From Pseudomonas sp. Tri1 (lineage in GTDB: Bacteria > Pseudomonadota > Gammaproteobacteria > Pseudomonadales > Pseudomonadaceae): DNA of 64,000 bases. Under the pieces are notes generated by a model, which did no database searches, was not told the origin of the DNA, and saw nothing but the letters and a program-made list of their open reading frames with translations. This document shows, one piece after another, positions 41,369-49,800 of the stretch. The number at the start of each line of letters is the position of its first letter. Position 1 is the stretch's first letter. The DNA lies in NCBI RefSeq assembly GCF_017968885.1, contig NZ_CP072913.1, positions 1,968,001-2,032,000 of the forward strand. The letters are read 5' to 3'. The position numbers and the translations under genes are program-made.

Positions 41369-43159
41369 CTAGTTGAGCTGATCAGCGATGCTTTGCGGCA
41401 CCGGTATCTGGATCTCCAGCAACTGCTGGGCGAACGCCTTGCCTTGGGGATCGATGCGCAGGCTCGCGACACCCCCGCCGCCGAGGGCGTTTTCCAGCAG
41501 GAAATTCAGGCTATGGGTGCCCGGCAAATACCAGCGTTCGACGCGGCCCAGTAGTGGGTCGAGCACGTGGCTCATCCAGTCGACCATCACCTCCGGCGTC
41601 AGCGCCTCGGCGATCCATGGCAAGTATTCGGGCTCTCGGGCGATCACGCCTATATTGCTGTGATTACCCTTGTCGCCGGAGCGTGCCACCGCCAGTTTGA
41701 CCAGCGGCACACTGGCATCGGCCCGACCTTGGGGCTTGGGCAGATCCGGGGCGCCCGGTAAATCGGCGGTCTCCAGCGGCTCGATGGCGGGCAGGGCGCA
41801 AGGATGGTGCTGGCCATCGAGTTCGATATCGAGCCGACAGGCGGTTTTGTCGATCAGGAACGAGAACAGGCGGATCAGCGGCGACACCGTTGGCCGGCCG
41901 CCGACCAAACCGGTCAACCCCGGTGCCATGCCAGTGGCGGCCTGGGCGATCTCCTTGGAAAACAGCACCAGCGCCGCTCTCTGCGGGTGTCGCACGGCGA
42001 TTTTGATCAGCACCTCGCGGCTGTCCTGGCGCCGACCATGCTGGCCGTAAGTGGCTTCGCTGCCCAGCAGTTCGATGTTCACCTCGCTGAAGGGCGCCCA
42101 GCCGCGTTGGCTGAACATTTGCGAGGTCCTGTTGATGATCGCTTGGCTGACCCGTTCGGCCTTGGCCACGGCATCGATGCCCGCGATCAGGCAGGTAGCC
42201 GTGCAGCGAAAGCCATCCAGCCAGGTGGCACAGACCTTGTATTGATCGCTGGGCGGCAAGCCCTTGGCGCCGTGGACGCGCACCGTGTGCTTGCCTTGCT
42301 GGATCAACTTGACCTGGCTGAAGTCACAGGTCACGTCGGGCAAAAGGTAGCTTTGCGGGTTGCCGATTTCGTACAGCAATTGCTCGCCGACGGTCAGTGG
42401 CGTGACCAGCCCGCCGGTGCCTTCGGCTTTGGTGACAATGAACTGGCCGTCGGCGCTGACTTCAATGATGGGGAAGCCGATGTGCTCGTAATCCGCGACT
42501 TCCCGCCAGTCGGTGAAATTGCCGCCGGTGCACTGGGCGCCGCACTCGATCAGGTGGCCGGCCAGGGCGGCCTGGGCCAGTTTGTCGTAGTCGTGCCAGG
42601 CCCAGCCGAACGCGTGCACCAAGGCGGCGCTGACCACGGCGCTGTCCACCACGCGCCCGGTGATCACGATGTCGGCCCCCAGACGCAGGGCTTCGACAAT
42701 GCCCGGCGCGCCGAGGTAGGCGTTGGTGGACACGCAGGCGGATGGCAGGGGCTCGCCGCTGAACATCTCGCGGATGCCTTGGCTGGCGAGTTGTTGGAAG
42801 TGCGGTTGCAGGTCATCGCCCAGCAGCACGGCGATCTTCAAGGGTACGCCAGCCTGATCGCAGGCGGCTTGCAGCGCCGCGGCGCAGGCTTGCGGATTGA
42901 CCCCGCCGGCGTTGCTGATGACGCGGATCCGACCGTCATGCAGGCGCCGGAGCAGTGGCGTAAGTACCTCGACGAAGTCCGTGGCGTAGCCGCCCAAAGG
43001 GTTCTTCATGCGCGCTGCGGCCATGATCGACATCGTGACCTCGGCCAGATAGTCGAACACCAGGTAATCCAGCGCCGCGGCTTCGACCAGTTGCGCCGCA
43101 GCGCTGCAGGTATCGCCCCAGAAGGCGCTGGCGCAGCCGATTCGGATCGTTTTTGGCAT
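41369..43159 (-). CDS. atuA: Acyclic terpene utilisation protein AtuA (DUF1446)
   Basis: The 596-residue protein matches the AtuA/DUF1446 family, conserved in acyclic-terpene clusters and of unknown catalytic role. Recognisable blocks are GCASAFWGDTCSAAAQLVE (near residue 8), YLVFDYLAEVTMSI (near residue 33), ITGRVVDSAVVSAALVHAFGW (near residue 186) and the C-terminal ARSGDKGNHSNIGVIA (near residue 481). The ATG at 43159 has GGGAGGG upstream at 6 bases; a GTG 5 codons earlier was rejected. It is the first gene of the cluster and lies divergent from the TetR regulator across a 180-base operator region. Confidence 0.85.
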   Translation of the reverse strand: MPKTIRIGCASAFWGDTCSAAAQLVEAAALDYLVFDYLAEVTMSIMAAARMKNPLGGYATDFVEVLTPLLRRLHDGRIRVISNAGGVNPQACAAALQAACDQAGVPLKIAVLLGDDLQPHFQQLASQGIREMFSGEPLPSACVSTNAYLGAPGIVEALRLGADIVITGRVVDSAVVSAALVHAFGWAWHDYDKLAQAALAGHLIECGAQCTGGNFTDWREVADYEHIGFPIIEVSADGQFIVTKAEGTGGLVTPLTVGEQLLYEIGNPQSYLLPDVTCDFSQVKLIQQGKHTVRVHGAKGLPPSDQYKVCATWLDGFRCTATCLIAGIDAVAKAERVSQAIINRTSQMFSQRGWAPFSEVNIELLGSEATYGQHGRRQDSREVLIKIAVRHPQRAALVLFSKEIAQAATGMAPGLTGLVGGRPTVSPLIRLFSFLIDKTACRLDIELDGQHHPCALPAIEPLETADLPGAPDLPKPQGRADASVPLVKLAVARSGDKGNHSNIGVIAREPEYLPWIAEALTPEVMVDWMSHVLDPLLGRVERWYLPGTHSLNFLLENALGGGGVASLRIDPQGKAFAQQLLEIQIPVPQSIADQLN

Positions 43160-43192
43160 GGAGTTCCCTCCCACAAACGAGGTTCGAGACTA

Positions 43193-43248
43193 CCAAGCAA
43201 GCGCTTGGTCTGTAAACGACCGTTGGTTCTTCTTCCCGAGCGCTTGCT
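43193..43248. promoter_or_regulatory. Paired AGCAAGCGCT operators between atuA and atuR
   Basis: AGCAAGCGCTT (43196-43206) and its inverted near-copy GAGCGCTTGCT (43238-43248) lie 42 bases apart, centre to centre. The first sits in a larger palindrome, CCAAGC-AAGC-GCTTGG. Two such sites in a divergent atuA-atuR gap fit the known control of atu genes by a TetR repressor. Confidence 0.7.
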
Positions 43249-43339
43249 AGGTTGTTCCGACCAGCTTAAATTGCCCGCGTCACCCCGCCGCTTTGGGGCA
43301 GTGGCTGCACGTTGATTGATCGACTGTAGGAGAGAACGG

Positions 43340-43966
43340 GTGGACGAGCAAAAAGCCCTGAGCGTGATGCGTGAGCTGGTCGATCACGGGCAACTGACCG
43401 ACCCGGACAGCGCTCGTGGCAAGCTGCTCCAGAGCGCCGCTCACCTGTTTCGCAACAACGGCTTCGAGCGCACCACGGTGCGCGACCTGGCGAGCGCCGT
43501 GGGTATTCAGTCGGGCAGCATCTTTCATCACTTCAAAAGCAAGGACGACATCCTGCGGGCGGTGATGGAAGAAACCATCCGCTACAACACCGCATTGATG
43601 CGCGCGGCCCTGGCCGAGGCGGGCAGTGTGCGCGAGCGCGTGCTAGCGCTGATCCGCTGTGAATTGCAGTCGATCATGGGCGGCAGCGGCGAGGCGATGG
43701 CGGTGCTGGTCTATGAGTGGCGCTCATTATCCCAGGAAGGCCAAGGGCAAGTGCTGGCTTTGCGTGATATTTATGAGCGCTTGTGGCTTGAGGTCTTGGG
43801 CCAGGCCAAGGAGGCCGGGTATATTCGCGGGGACGTGTTCATTACCCGGCGTTTCCTCACGGGCGCGTTGTCCTGGACCACCACCTGGTTTCGCGCCGAA
43901 GGCAGCCTGAGCCTCGATGAGTTGGCCGAACAAGCCTTGATCCTGGTGCTTGAAGAAAAACGATGA
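43340..43966 (+). CDS. atuR: TetR-family repressor AtuR
   Basis: The 208-residue regulator has a TetR helix-turn-helix (about residues 28-70; LFRNNGFERTTVRDLASAVG and SGSIFHHFKSKDDIL) and an all-helical ligand domain. It starts at GTG 43340, with AGGAG 7 bases upstream. It is divergent from atuA and is probably the local repressor of the terpene genes, released by an acyl-CoA intermediate. The same regulator type controls fatty-acid and leucine catabolism genes, so its inducer cannot be stated from sequence. It is the first gene of a three-gene plus-strand run, though the next two genes are probably transcribed separately. Confidence 0.83.
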   Translation: MDEQKALSVMRELVDHGQLTDPDSARGKLLQSAAHLFRNNGFERTTVRDLASAVGIQSGSIFHHFKSKDDILRAVMEETIRYNTALMRAALAEAGSVRERVLALIRCELQSIMGGSGEAMAVLVYEWRSLSQEGQGQVLALRDIYERLWLEVLGQAKEAGYIRGDVFITRRFLTGALSWTTTWFRAEGSLSLDELAEQALILVLEEKR

Positions 43967-44058
43967 TCCAGCGGCGTCTTTTAGGGGCCGCGCTGGCTAA
44001 GCGGCTGAAACCGCCTAGCTTGATGGTATTGACGGGTACTTTTGGGGAGTGGGTTATC

Positions 44059-44856
44059 TTGACGTTTTCACAGATGGGGATGACCTCGCGTATCGTCTTG
44101 GCCGCACTGGCCATGTTCCTGACGTTGCCGGCCAGCGCGGCGCAATTGGTCCGGATCGGCGCCGCTCATTTTCCGCCCTACACCGTTCGCCCCGAGAACG
44201 GTGCCGACACCGGCCTGCTGCCGCAAATGGTGGAAGCCTTGAATCGATCGCAAACCGACTACCAGTTCGTGCTGGTACCGACTTCGATTCCGCGCCGTTT
44301 CAATGATTTCAAGCAAGGCCGGGTCGATATGGCGATTTTCGAGAATCCGGAATGGGGCTGGCAGGATGTGCCTCATACCTCGGTAGACATGGGCCTGGAA
44401 GACGCGGAAATCTTTGTCACCCAGCGCCAGCCGGATCGTCAGCAAGACTATTTCACGGATCTGAGGGGCAAGCGCCTGGCGCTGTTCAGCGGCTACCACT
44501 ACGCCTTTGCCCAATTCAATGCCGACCCCAAGTACCTGGCCGGGCAATACAACGCCACGCTGACCTATTCCCACGACAGCAACCTGCTGATGGTACTGCG
44601 CGGGCGTGCGGATATTGCGCTGGTTACCCGTTCGTACCTCAGCGACTACGTGTTGCGCAATCCCGAAGTCGGCCCGCAGTTGCTGGTGTCCGAACGGATC
44701 GATCAGATTTACCACCATTACGCGCTGATCCGGCCGCAGGCGCCGATCTCCGCCGAAGCGTTTGGACAGCTGCTGCAAAAACTCCGGGACAACGGTCAGT
44801 TGCTGGCGATTTTCAAACCCTATCAAATTGACCTGGTACCGGCGCACGCCCATTGA
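44059..44856 (+). CDS. Periplasmic solute-binding protein, SBP_bac_3 family
   Basis: The 265-residue protein has a signal peptide (about residues 8-27; LAALAMFLTLPASAAQ) and one family-3 extracellular binding domain: VRIGAAHFPPYTV, GLLPQMVEALNRS, FKQGRVDMAIFENPEW and RGKRLALFSGYHYAF. It should bind an amino acid or similar polar compound in the periplasm. No ABC permease or ATPase is adjacent, so it is an orphan binding protein. The TTG at 44059 is supported by GGGGAG 9 bases upstream; ATGs at 44074 and 44080 are alternatives. It lies just before the iron-starvation box of pvdY but is not obviously connected with pyoverdine. Confidence 0.8.
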   Translation: MTFSQMGMTSRIVLAALAMFLTLPASAAQLVRIGAAHFPPYTVRPENGADTGLLPQMVEALNRSQTDYQFVLVPTSIPRRFNDFKQGRVDMAIFENPEWGWQDVPHTSVDMGLEDAEIFVTQRQPDRQQDYFTDLRGKRLALFSGYHYAFAQFNADPKYLAGQYNATLTYSHDSNLLMVLRGRADIALVTRSYLSDYVLRNPEVGPQLLVSERIDQIYHHYALIRPQAPISAEAFGQLLQKLRDNGQLLAIFKPYQIDLVPAHAH

Positions 44857-44865
44857 GGGCGGCAC

Positions 44866-44889
44866 TAAATTTCCCTTCCTGGCTCACGT
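44866..44889 (+). promoter_or_regulatory. Iron-starvation (PvdS) box for pvdY
   Basis: TAAAT, exactly 16 bases, CGT matches the PvdS promoter consensus (TAAAT-N16-CGT). The extended context CTAAATTTCCC also fits. It lies about 37 bases before the pvdY ATG. Confidence 0.88.
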
Positions 44890-44925
44890 CACACGTTGAC
44901 TACCGACGAATACGTGAGCCCCTTC

Positions 44926-45939
44926 ATGTCCAACCTCAATCACCCGACGACGCTGCCCTTGCCTGGGGGGCGTCGCCTCGGCGCCGATGAAACCGAACGT
45001 CACCTGAGCCTGATGCTTGAAGGCGCGCCGCTGATCCGGCTGCGCCTGGAGCGTGGTCCCGAGCTGCATGTGCATTTGCAGGACATCCACGATCGCCCCG
45101 TCGGACCGGCGTTATGGGCGGCCTGCTATTGGCTGTTTGCCCGCGATGGCAGCTGTCAGCGCCTGACCTGGCACCTCGACGAACGTCCCGGCGAAGCCTT
45201 GCTCAGCGGCCTGCTGACGGGCTCGGAGCGTGCCGGCGAATACGTCTGCGAGCGCACGATGTTCTGGCAATTGCCGCAACCGTGGCTGGGAGAGTCATTC
45301 AGCGGCAGTTATCCGCAACAAATGATCATCACCGACGGCAAGCGCCATCCGCGTCGGCCCATGAAACCGCGCGGGGAAGTGTATCGGCGCTTCGATGCAC
45401 GGTTGGGGGCCTGGGTATCCTTGCGCACCTTGGAAATCGAGCAGGACCTGACGCGTTTCAATCGCTGGCAGAACAGCCCGCGGGTGGCGAGTTTCTGGCA
45501 GGAGGAAGGCAGCCTGGAACAGCATCGCGAGTATTTGAGCAAGCTGCAGAGCGATCCCCGGGTCTTGACCTTGATCGGTTGCTTCGACGACCAACCATTT
45601 GCCTATTTCGAAGCCTATTGGGCCAAGGAAGATCGAATCGCGCCGTTCTATGACGCCGAGAACTACGATCGCGGCATTCACATGCTGGTGGGTGAAGAAC
45701 AGCACCGGGGCCCGCACAAGGTGGCGAGCTGGCTGTCGGCGCTGGTGCATTACCTGTTTCTCGATGACCCGCGTACCCAGCGCGTGGTGGCCGAGCCTCG
45801 GGCCGATAACGCGCGGATGATCGGTCATCTGCACAACCAGTGTTTCCATTGTGCAAAGGAGTTCGATTTCCCTCACAAACGGGCGGCGCTGATGATTCTG
45901 GGGCGGGAGCGGTTTTTTGATCGGTGTGGGTTGATGTGA
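44926..45939 (+). CDS. pvdY: PvdY-like N5-hydroxyornithine acetyltransferase (IucB family)
   Basis: The 337-residue protein is of the IucB/siderophore acetyltransferase type. The C-terminal GNAT domain contains FAYFEAYWAKEDRI (near residue 225), RGIHMLVGEEQHRGPHKVASWLSALVHYLFLD-like segments and VVAEPRADNARMIGHLH (near residue 292). Such enzymes acetylate a hydroxylamine group on Lys or Orn during siderophore synthesis. The gene sits next to pvdS and behind a PvdS box, so the product probably acts on hydroxyornithine for pyoverdine. If used, the peptide would carry acetyl-hydroxyornithine. The ATG at 44926 lies after the promoter; an in-frame start at 44896 is less likely. Confidence 0.85.
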   Translation: MSNLNHPTTLPLPGGRRLGADETERHLSLMLEGAPLIRLRLERGPELHVHLQDIHDRPVGPALWAACYWLFARDGSCQRLTWHLDERPGEALLSGLLTGSERAGEYVCERTMFWQLPQPWLGESFSGSYPQQMIITDGKRHPRRPMKPRGEVYRRFDARLGAWVSLRTLEIEQDLTRFNRWQNSPRVASFWQEEGSLEQHREYLSKLQSDPRVLTLIGCFDDQPFAYFEAYWAKEDRIAPFYDAENYDRGIHMLVGEEQHRGPHKVASWLSALVHYLFLDDPRTQRVVAEPRADNARMIGHLHNQCFHCAKEFDFPHKRAALMILGRERFFDRCGLM

Positions 45940-45965
45940 GGGCAGGGGGCGGTCATCAGGCCGCC

Positions 45966-46036
45966 ATCGCGCGCAAGCTCGTTCCCACAATGGATTTGGG
46001 TGTTCACCCCCCTGTGGGTGCGAGCTTGCTCGCGCT
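45966..46036. repeat. Degenerate REPIN
   Basis: Two REP-like units (45966-45989 and 46013-46036) with substitutions in the core face each other between the convergent ends of pvdY and pvdS. Confidence 0.8.
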
Positions 46037-46068
46037 GGGACCAACCAAACCACCAAGCCATCGCAAAA

Positions 46069-46617
46069 TCAGCGCCGGGCGAAGGTATCCCCACGCACCC
46101 CCGATACCTTGCGGCAATGCACCAGGGCGTCGCGGATCATGAAGTTCACCAGGGTCGGCGAGACCCCCAGTTCCTTGGCGATGTCCTTCTGCGGCACGCC
46201 GTGCAGGCGGTACATCTCGAAAGCGTAGCGGGTGCGGCTGGGCAATTCGGTCAGCGCGTCGGCGATGTGTTCCAGAGTGGAAAAGTTGATGTGTGACGTT
46301 TCTGGCGAAGCACCCTGGATCACCACGTTCAACCCTTCCTCTTCCGGCCCCGAGTATTTCTGTTCCAGCGCCTGCTTGCGGTAATGGTCGATGGCCAGGT
46401 TGCGCACGATCTGGAACAGATAGCTGAGCTGAGCCTTGAACGAGGAGGTGATCTGCGGCGCCGATTGCAGCCGGAAAAACGCGTCCTGCACTACGTCTTC
46501 CGCGCGGGACCGGCAGCCGGTGATGCGCGCCGCGATCTTGACCAGGATCATTCGATTGTCGACGAATGCCTGAAGTAACGGTGAGTCGCACCTGCTTGTG
46601 GATACTTGTTCCGTCAT
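46069..46617 (-). CDS. pvdS: Extracytoplasmic-function sigma factor PvdS
   Basis: The 182-residue iron-starvation sigma factor has region 2 (about residues 15-80; DVVQDAFFRLQ and FQIVRNLAIDHYRK for -10 recognition and melting) and region 4 (about 117-170; ELPSRTRYAFEMYRLHG and KDIAKELGVSPTLVNFMIRDAL for -35 recognition). PvdS directs transcription of pyoverdine genes and is normally held by the anti-sigma FpvR and repressed by Fur. The ATG at 46617 has AAGGTG upstream; the GTG three codons earlier overlaps that site. It is divergent from pvdL across 271 bases containing a candidate Fur box and an iron-starvation box. Confidence 0.95.
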   Translation of the reverse strand: MTEQVSTSRCDSPLLQAFVDNRMILVKIAARITGCRSRAEDVVQDAFFRLQSAPQITSSFKAQLSYLFQIVRNLAIDHYRKQALEQKYSGPEEEGLNVVIQGASPETSHINFSTLEHIADALTELPSRTRYAFEMYRLHGVPQKDIAKELGVSPTLVNFMIRDALVHCRKVSGVRGDTFARR

Positions 46618-46701
46618 GGAATTCACCTTGCTGCAAAAAGTTAGCAGGGCGGCCGGATTGCCGGACGCGTCCTACATATCGAGCGACAAATTAGGATGAA
46701 T

Positions 46702-46720
46702 GATAATGATTGTCAATTGA
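46702..46720. promoter_or_regulatory. Candidate Fur box
   Basis: GATAATGATTGTCAATTGA matches the 19-base Fur consensus at about 13 positions, with the left half (GATAATGAT) perfect. It lies 85 bases upstream of the pvdS start, where Fur would be expected to repress it. Confidence 0.7.
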
Positions 46721-46818
46721 GAAGAAGAATTATTGATGCGCCAAAGTCCAGCATGAGAGGCGCGGCCCTTTGCCGCGGGCCGTGGCCGTCAAACGCTTGG
46801 GTGCGGGAGGTTGCCGAC

Positions 46819-46842
46819 TAATTATTTGCCGGTGTTATCCGT
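46819..46842 (+). promoter_or_regulatory. Iron-starvation (PvdS) box for pvdL
   Basis: TAATT, exactly 16 bases, CGT differs from the PvdS consensus (TAAAT-N16-CGT) at one position. It lies 47 bases before the pvdL ATG at 46889. Confidence 0.78.
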
Positions 46843-46888
46843 TCCCATGGGTGACCACTTGCAAGCCGAATTTCAGGCAGGAAACCCC

Positions 46889-49800
46889 ATGACCGACGCG
46901 TTCGAACTCCCCAGCACCCTGGCCCATGCCCTCCAGCGCCGCGCCGCGTTGACGCCGGATCGGGTGGCCTTGCGCTTCCTTGCCGACACTGCGGAGCAGG
47001 GCGTGGTGTTGAGTTATCGCGAATTGGACCTGCGTGCCCGGACCATTGCCGCCGCCTTGCAGGCCGAAGCGGCATTTGGCGAGCGTGCCGTGCTGCTGTT
47101 CCCCAGCGGTCCGGATTATGTCGCGGCGTTCTTTGGCTGCCTCTACGCTGGGGTGATTGCCGTACCGGCCTATCCACCGGAGTCCACCCGTCGCCATCAT
47201 CAGGAGCGCCTGCTGTCGATCATTGCCGACGCCGAACCGCGCCTGTTGCTCACCAGCAGCGATCTACGTGAGCCGTTGCAAGCCATCGAATCGGCACCGC
47301 CGGTGTTGTGCGTCGACACCCTCGACCCGGCCATTGCCGGGCAATGGCAGGCGCCGACCCTGCAGGACGATGACATCGCCTTCCTGCAATACACCTCCGG
47401 TTCCACCGCATTGCCCAAGGGCGTGCAGGTCAGCCACGGCAACCTGGTGGCCAACGAATCGTTGATTCGTCACGGTTTCGGCATTGATGTGAACCCCGAC
47501 GACGTCATCGTCAGTTGGCTGCCGCTGTACCACGACATGGGTCTGATCGGTGGCTTGCTGCAGCCGGTCTTCAGCGGCGTACCCTGCGTGTTGATGTCGC
47601 CGGCGTACTTCCTCGCCCGGCCGCTGCGTTGGCTCGAAGCGATCAGCGAGTACGGCGGCACCATCAGCGGCGGCCCGGACTTCGCCTATCGGCTGTGCAG
47701 CGAACGGGTCAGCGATTCAGCCCTCCAGCGTCTGGACCTGAGTGGTTGGCGCGTGGCTTATTCCGGCTCCGAGCCGATCCGCCTCGACACCCTGGAGCGT
47801 TTCGCCGACAAGTTCGCCCCGTGCGGCTTCACACCAGACAATTTCATGGCCTCCTATGGCCTGGCTGAAGCGACCCTGTTCGTCGCCGGTACGCCGCGCC
47901 GCCACGGTATACCTTTGCTACGGCTGGATGACGCGGCACTGGCGCAAAACCGCGCCGAGCCGGGGCAGGGCTGCGCGGTGATGAGTTGCGGTGTCAGCCA
48001 GCCCGGGCACGCGGTGCTAATCGTCGAGCCGACTACGTTGCAGCCATTGGCCGACAATCAAGTGGGCGAACTCTGGGCCAGCGGGCCAAGCATCGCCCAT
48101 GGCTACTGGCGCAACCCCGAAGCCAGCGCCAAGACCTTTGTCCAGCATGACGGCAGCACTTGGCTGCGCACCGGCGACCTGGCGTTCCGGCGGGACGGCG
48201 AGCTGTTCGTCACCGGTCGCCTGAAGGACTTGTTGATCGTGCGCGGTCATAATCTCTATCCCCAGGACATCGAACAAACCGTCGAGCGTGAAGTAGACGT
48301 TGTGCGCAAGGGCCGGGTGGCGGCGTTCGCGGTCAACGACGGCGGTGAAGAAGGCATTGGCATCGCAGCGGAAATCAGCCGCAGCGTGCAGAAGATCCTG
48401 CCGCCCGAGGCCTTGATCAACGCCATTCGCCAGGCCGTGGCCGAAGCCTGTCAGCAGGCGCCGAGCGTAGTGGCGCTGCTCAACCCCGGCGCGTTGCCCA
48501 AGACCTCCAGCGGCAAGTTGCAGCGCTCGGCTTGCCGCACCCGGCTGGCGGATGGCAGCCTCGACAGTTATGCGCTGTTCCCGTTCGCCGAGGTTGAAGG
48601 GGCCCGTAAAGCGACCCCGTCTTCGCCGTTGCAAGCGCTGATCGGTCAGGTCTGGTGCGAGCAATTGCAGGTCCAACAGGTCCAGGCTGACGATCACTTT
48701 TTCCTGCTGGGCGGCAACTCTATCGCCGCCACCCAAGTGATCGCGCGCCTGCGGGAAGCCCTGGGCCTGGAGCTCAACCTGCGTCTGTTGTTCGAAGCCC
48801 CGACCCTGGCCGAATTTGCCGCCGCGGTGGCGAACCAACAGCAGGATGGCGGTCAGGCCCAGGGCGCGATCAGCCTCTTGCCGCGCCACGAAGCCTTGCC
48901 GCAATCCCTGGCCCAGAATCGTTTGTGGATTACCTGGCAGCTCGATCCGACGAGCCATGCCTACAACATTCCCGGCGCCTTGCACCTGCGTGGCGAGCTG
49001 GACGAAGCGGCCTTGCGCGTCAGTTTCCAGCAACTGATCCAGCGCCACGAATCCCTGCGTACGCGCTTTCTGGAACGTGAAGGTGTGGCCCTGCAACAGG
49101 TCGACCCGGCTGGCGAGTTCAAGCTGCAAGTGATCGACCTGCGCGACGTACCGGCCGACCAGCGTGAAGCCCGGGCGCGGCAGGTTCGGGAAGATGAAGC
49201 GGCCATACCGTTCGATCTGGAAAAGGGGCCATTGCTGCGGGTCAGCGTGTTGCGCCTCGATGACGACGACCAGCAGTTGCTGGTGACGCTGCACCACATC
49301 ATCGCCGACGGCTGGTCGATGAACCTGCTGATCGATGAGTTTTCCCGGTTGTACGCCGCAGCCTGCCAAGGGCAGCTCGCCGTGCTGGCGCCCTTGCCGT
49401 TGCAGTACGCCGACTACGGCAGTTGGCAGCGCCAGTGGCTGGCCCAGGGGGAGGCCGGGCGTCAGTTGACGTATTGGAAACAGCAGCTGGGTGACGACCA
49501 TCCAACCCTGGCGCTGAGCACGGATCATCCCCGTAGCGCGCAACACCTGCGCAGCGCCGCGCGGCATAGCTTGCGCTTGGACAAGGGGTTGGGCGATGCC
49601 TTGCGCCAAGTGGCCCAGGCCCATGAGGCCACCCCGTTCATGCTGTTGCTGGCAGCTTTCCAGGCGCTGTTGCAACGTTACACCGGCCAGTCCGACATTC
49701 GCATTGGCGTGCCCAACGCCAACCGTCCGCGCCTGGAAACCCAGGGGCTGATCGGCTTTTTCATCAACACCCAGGTGCTGCGCGGGCAGGTCGATTCGCG

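Noticed and set aside
41804..43315. Plus-strand open frame of 503 codons opposite atuA
   Set aside because: Antisense shadow of a conserved gene with no ribosome site or domain.
43996..44019. Terminator after the TetR gene
   Set aside because: The stem GCTAAGCGG/CCGCCTAGC has a mismatch and no T-tract, so it is too weak to list.
46811..46888. N-terminal extension of PvdL
   Set aside because: It begins upstream of the PvdS box and has no ribosome site comparable to that at 46889.
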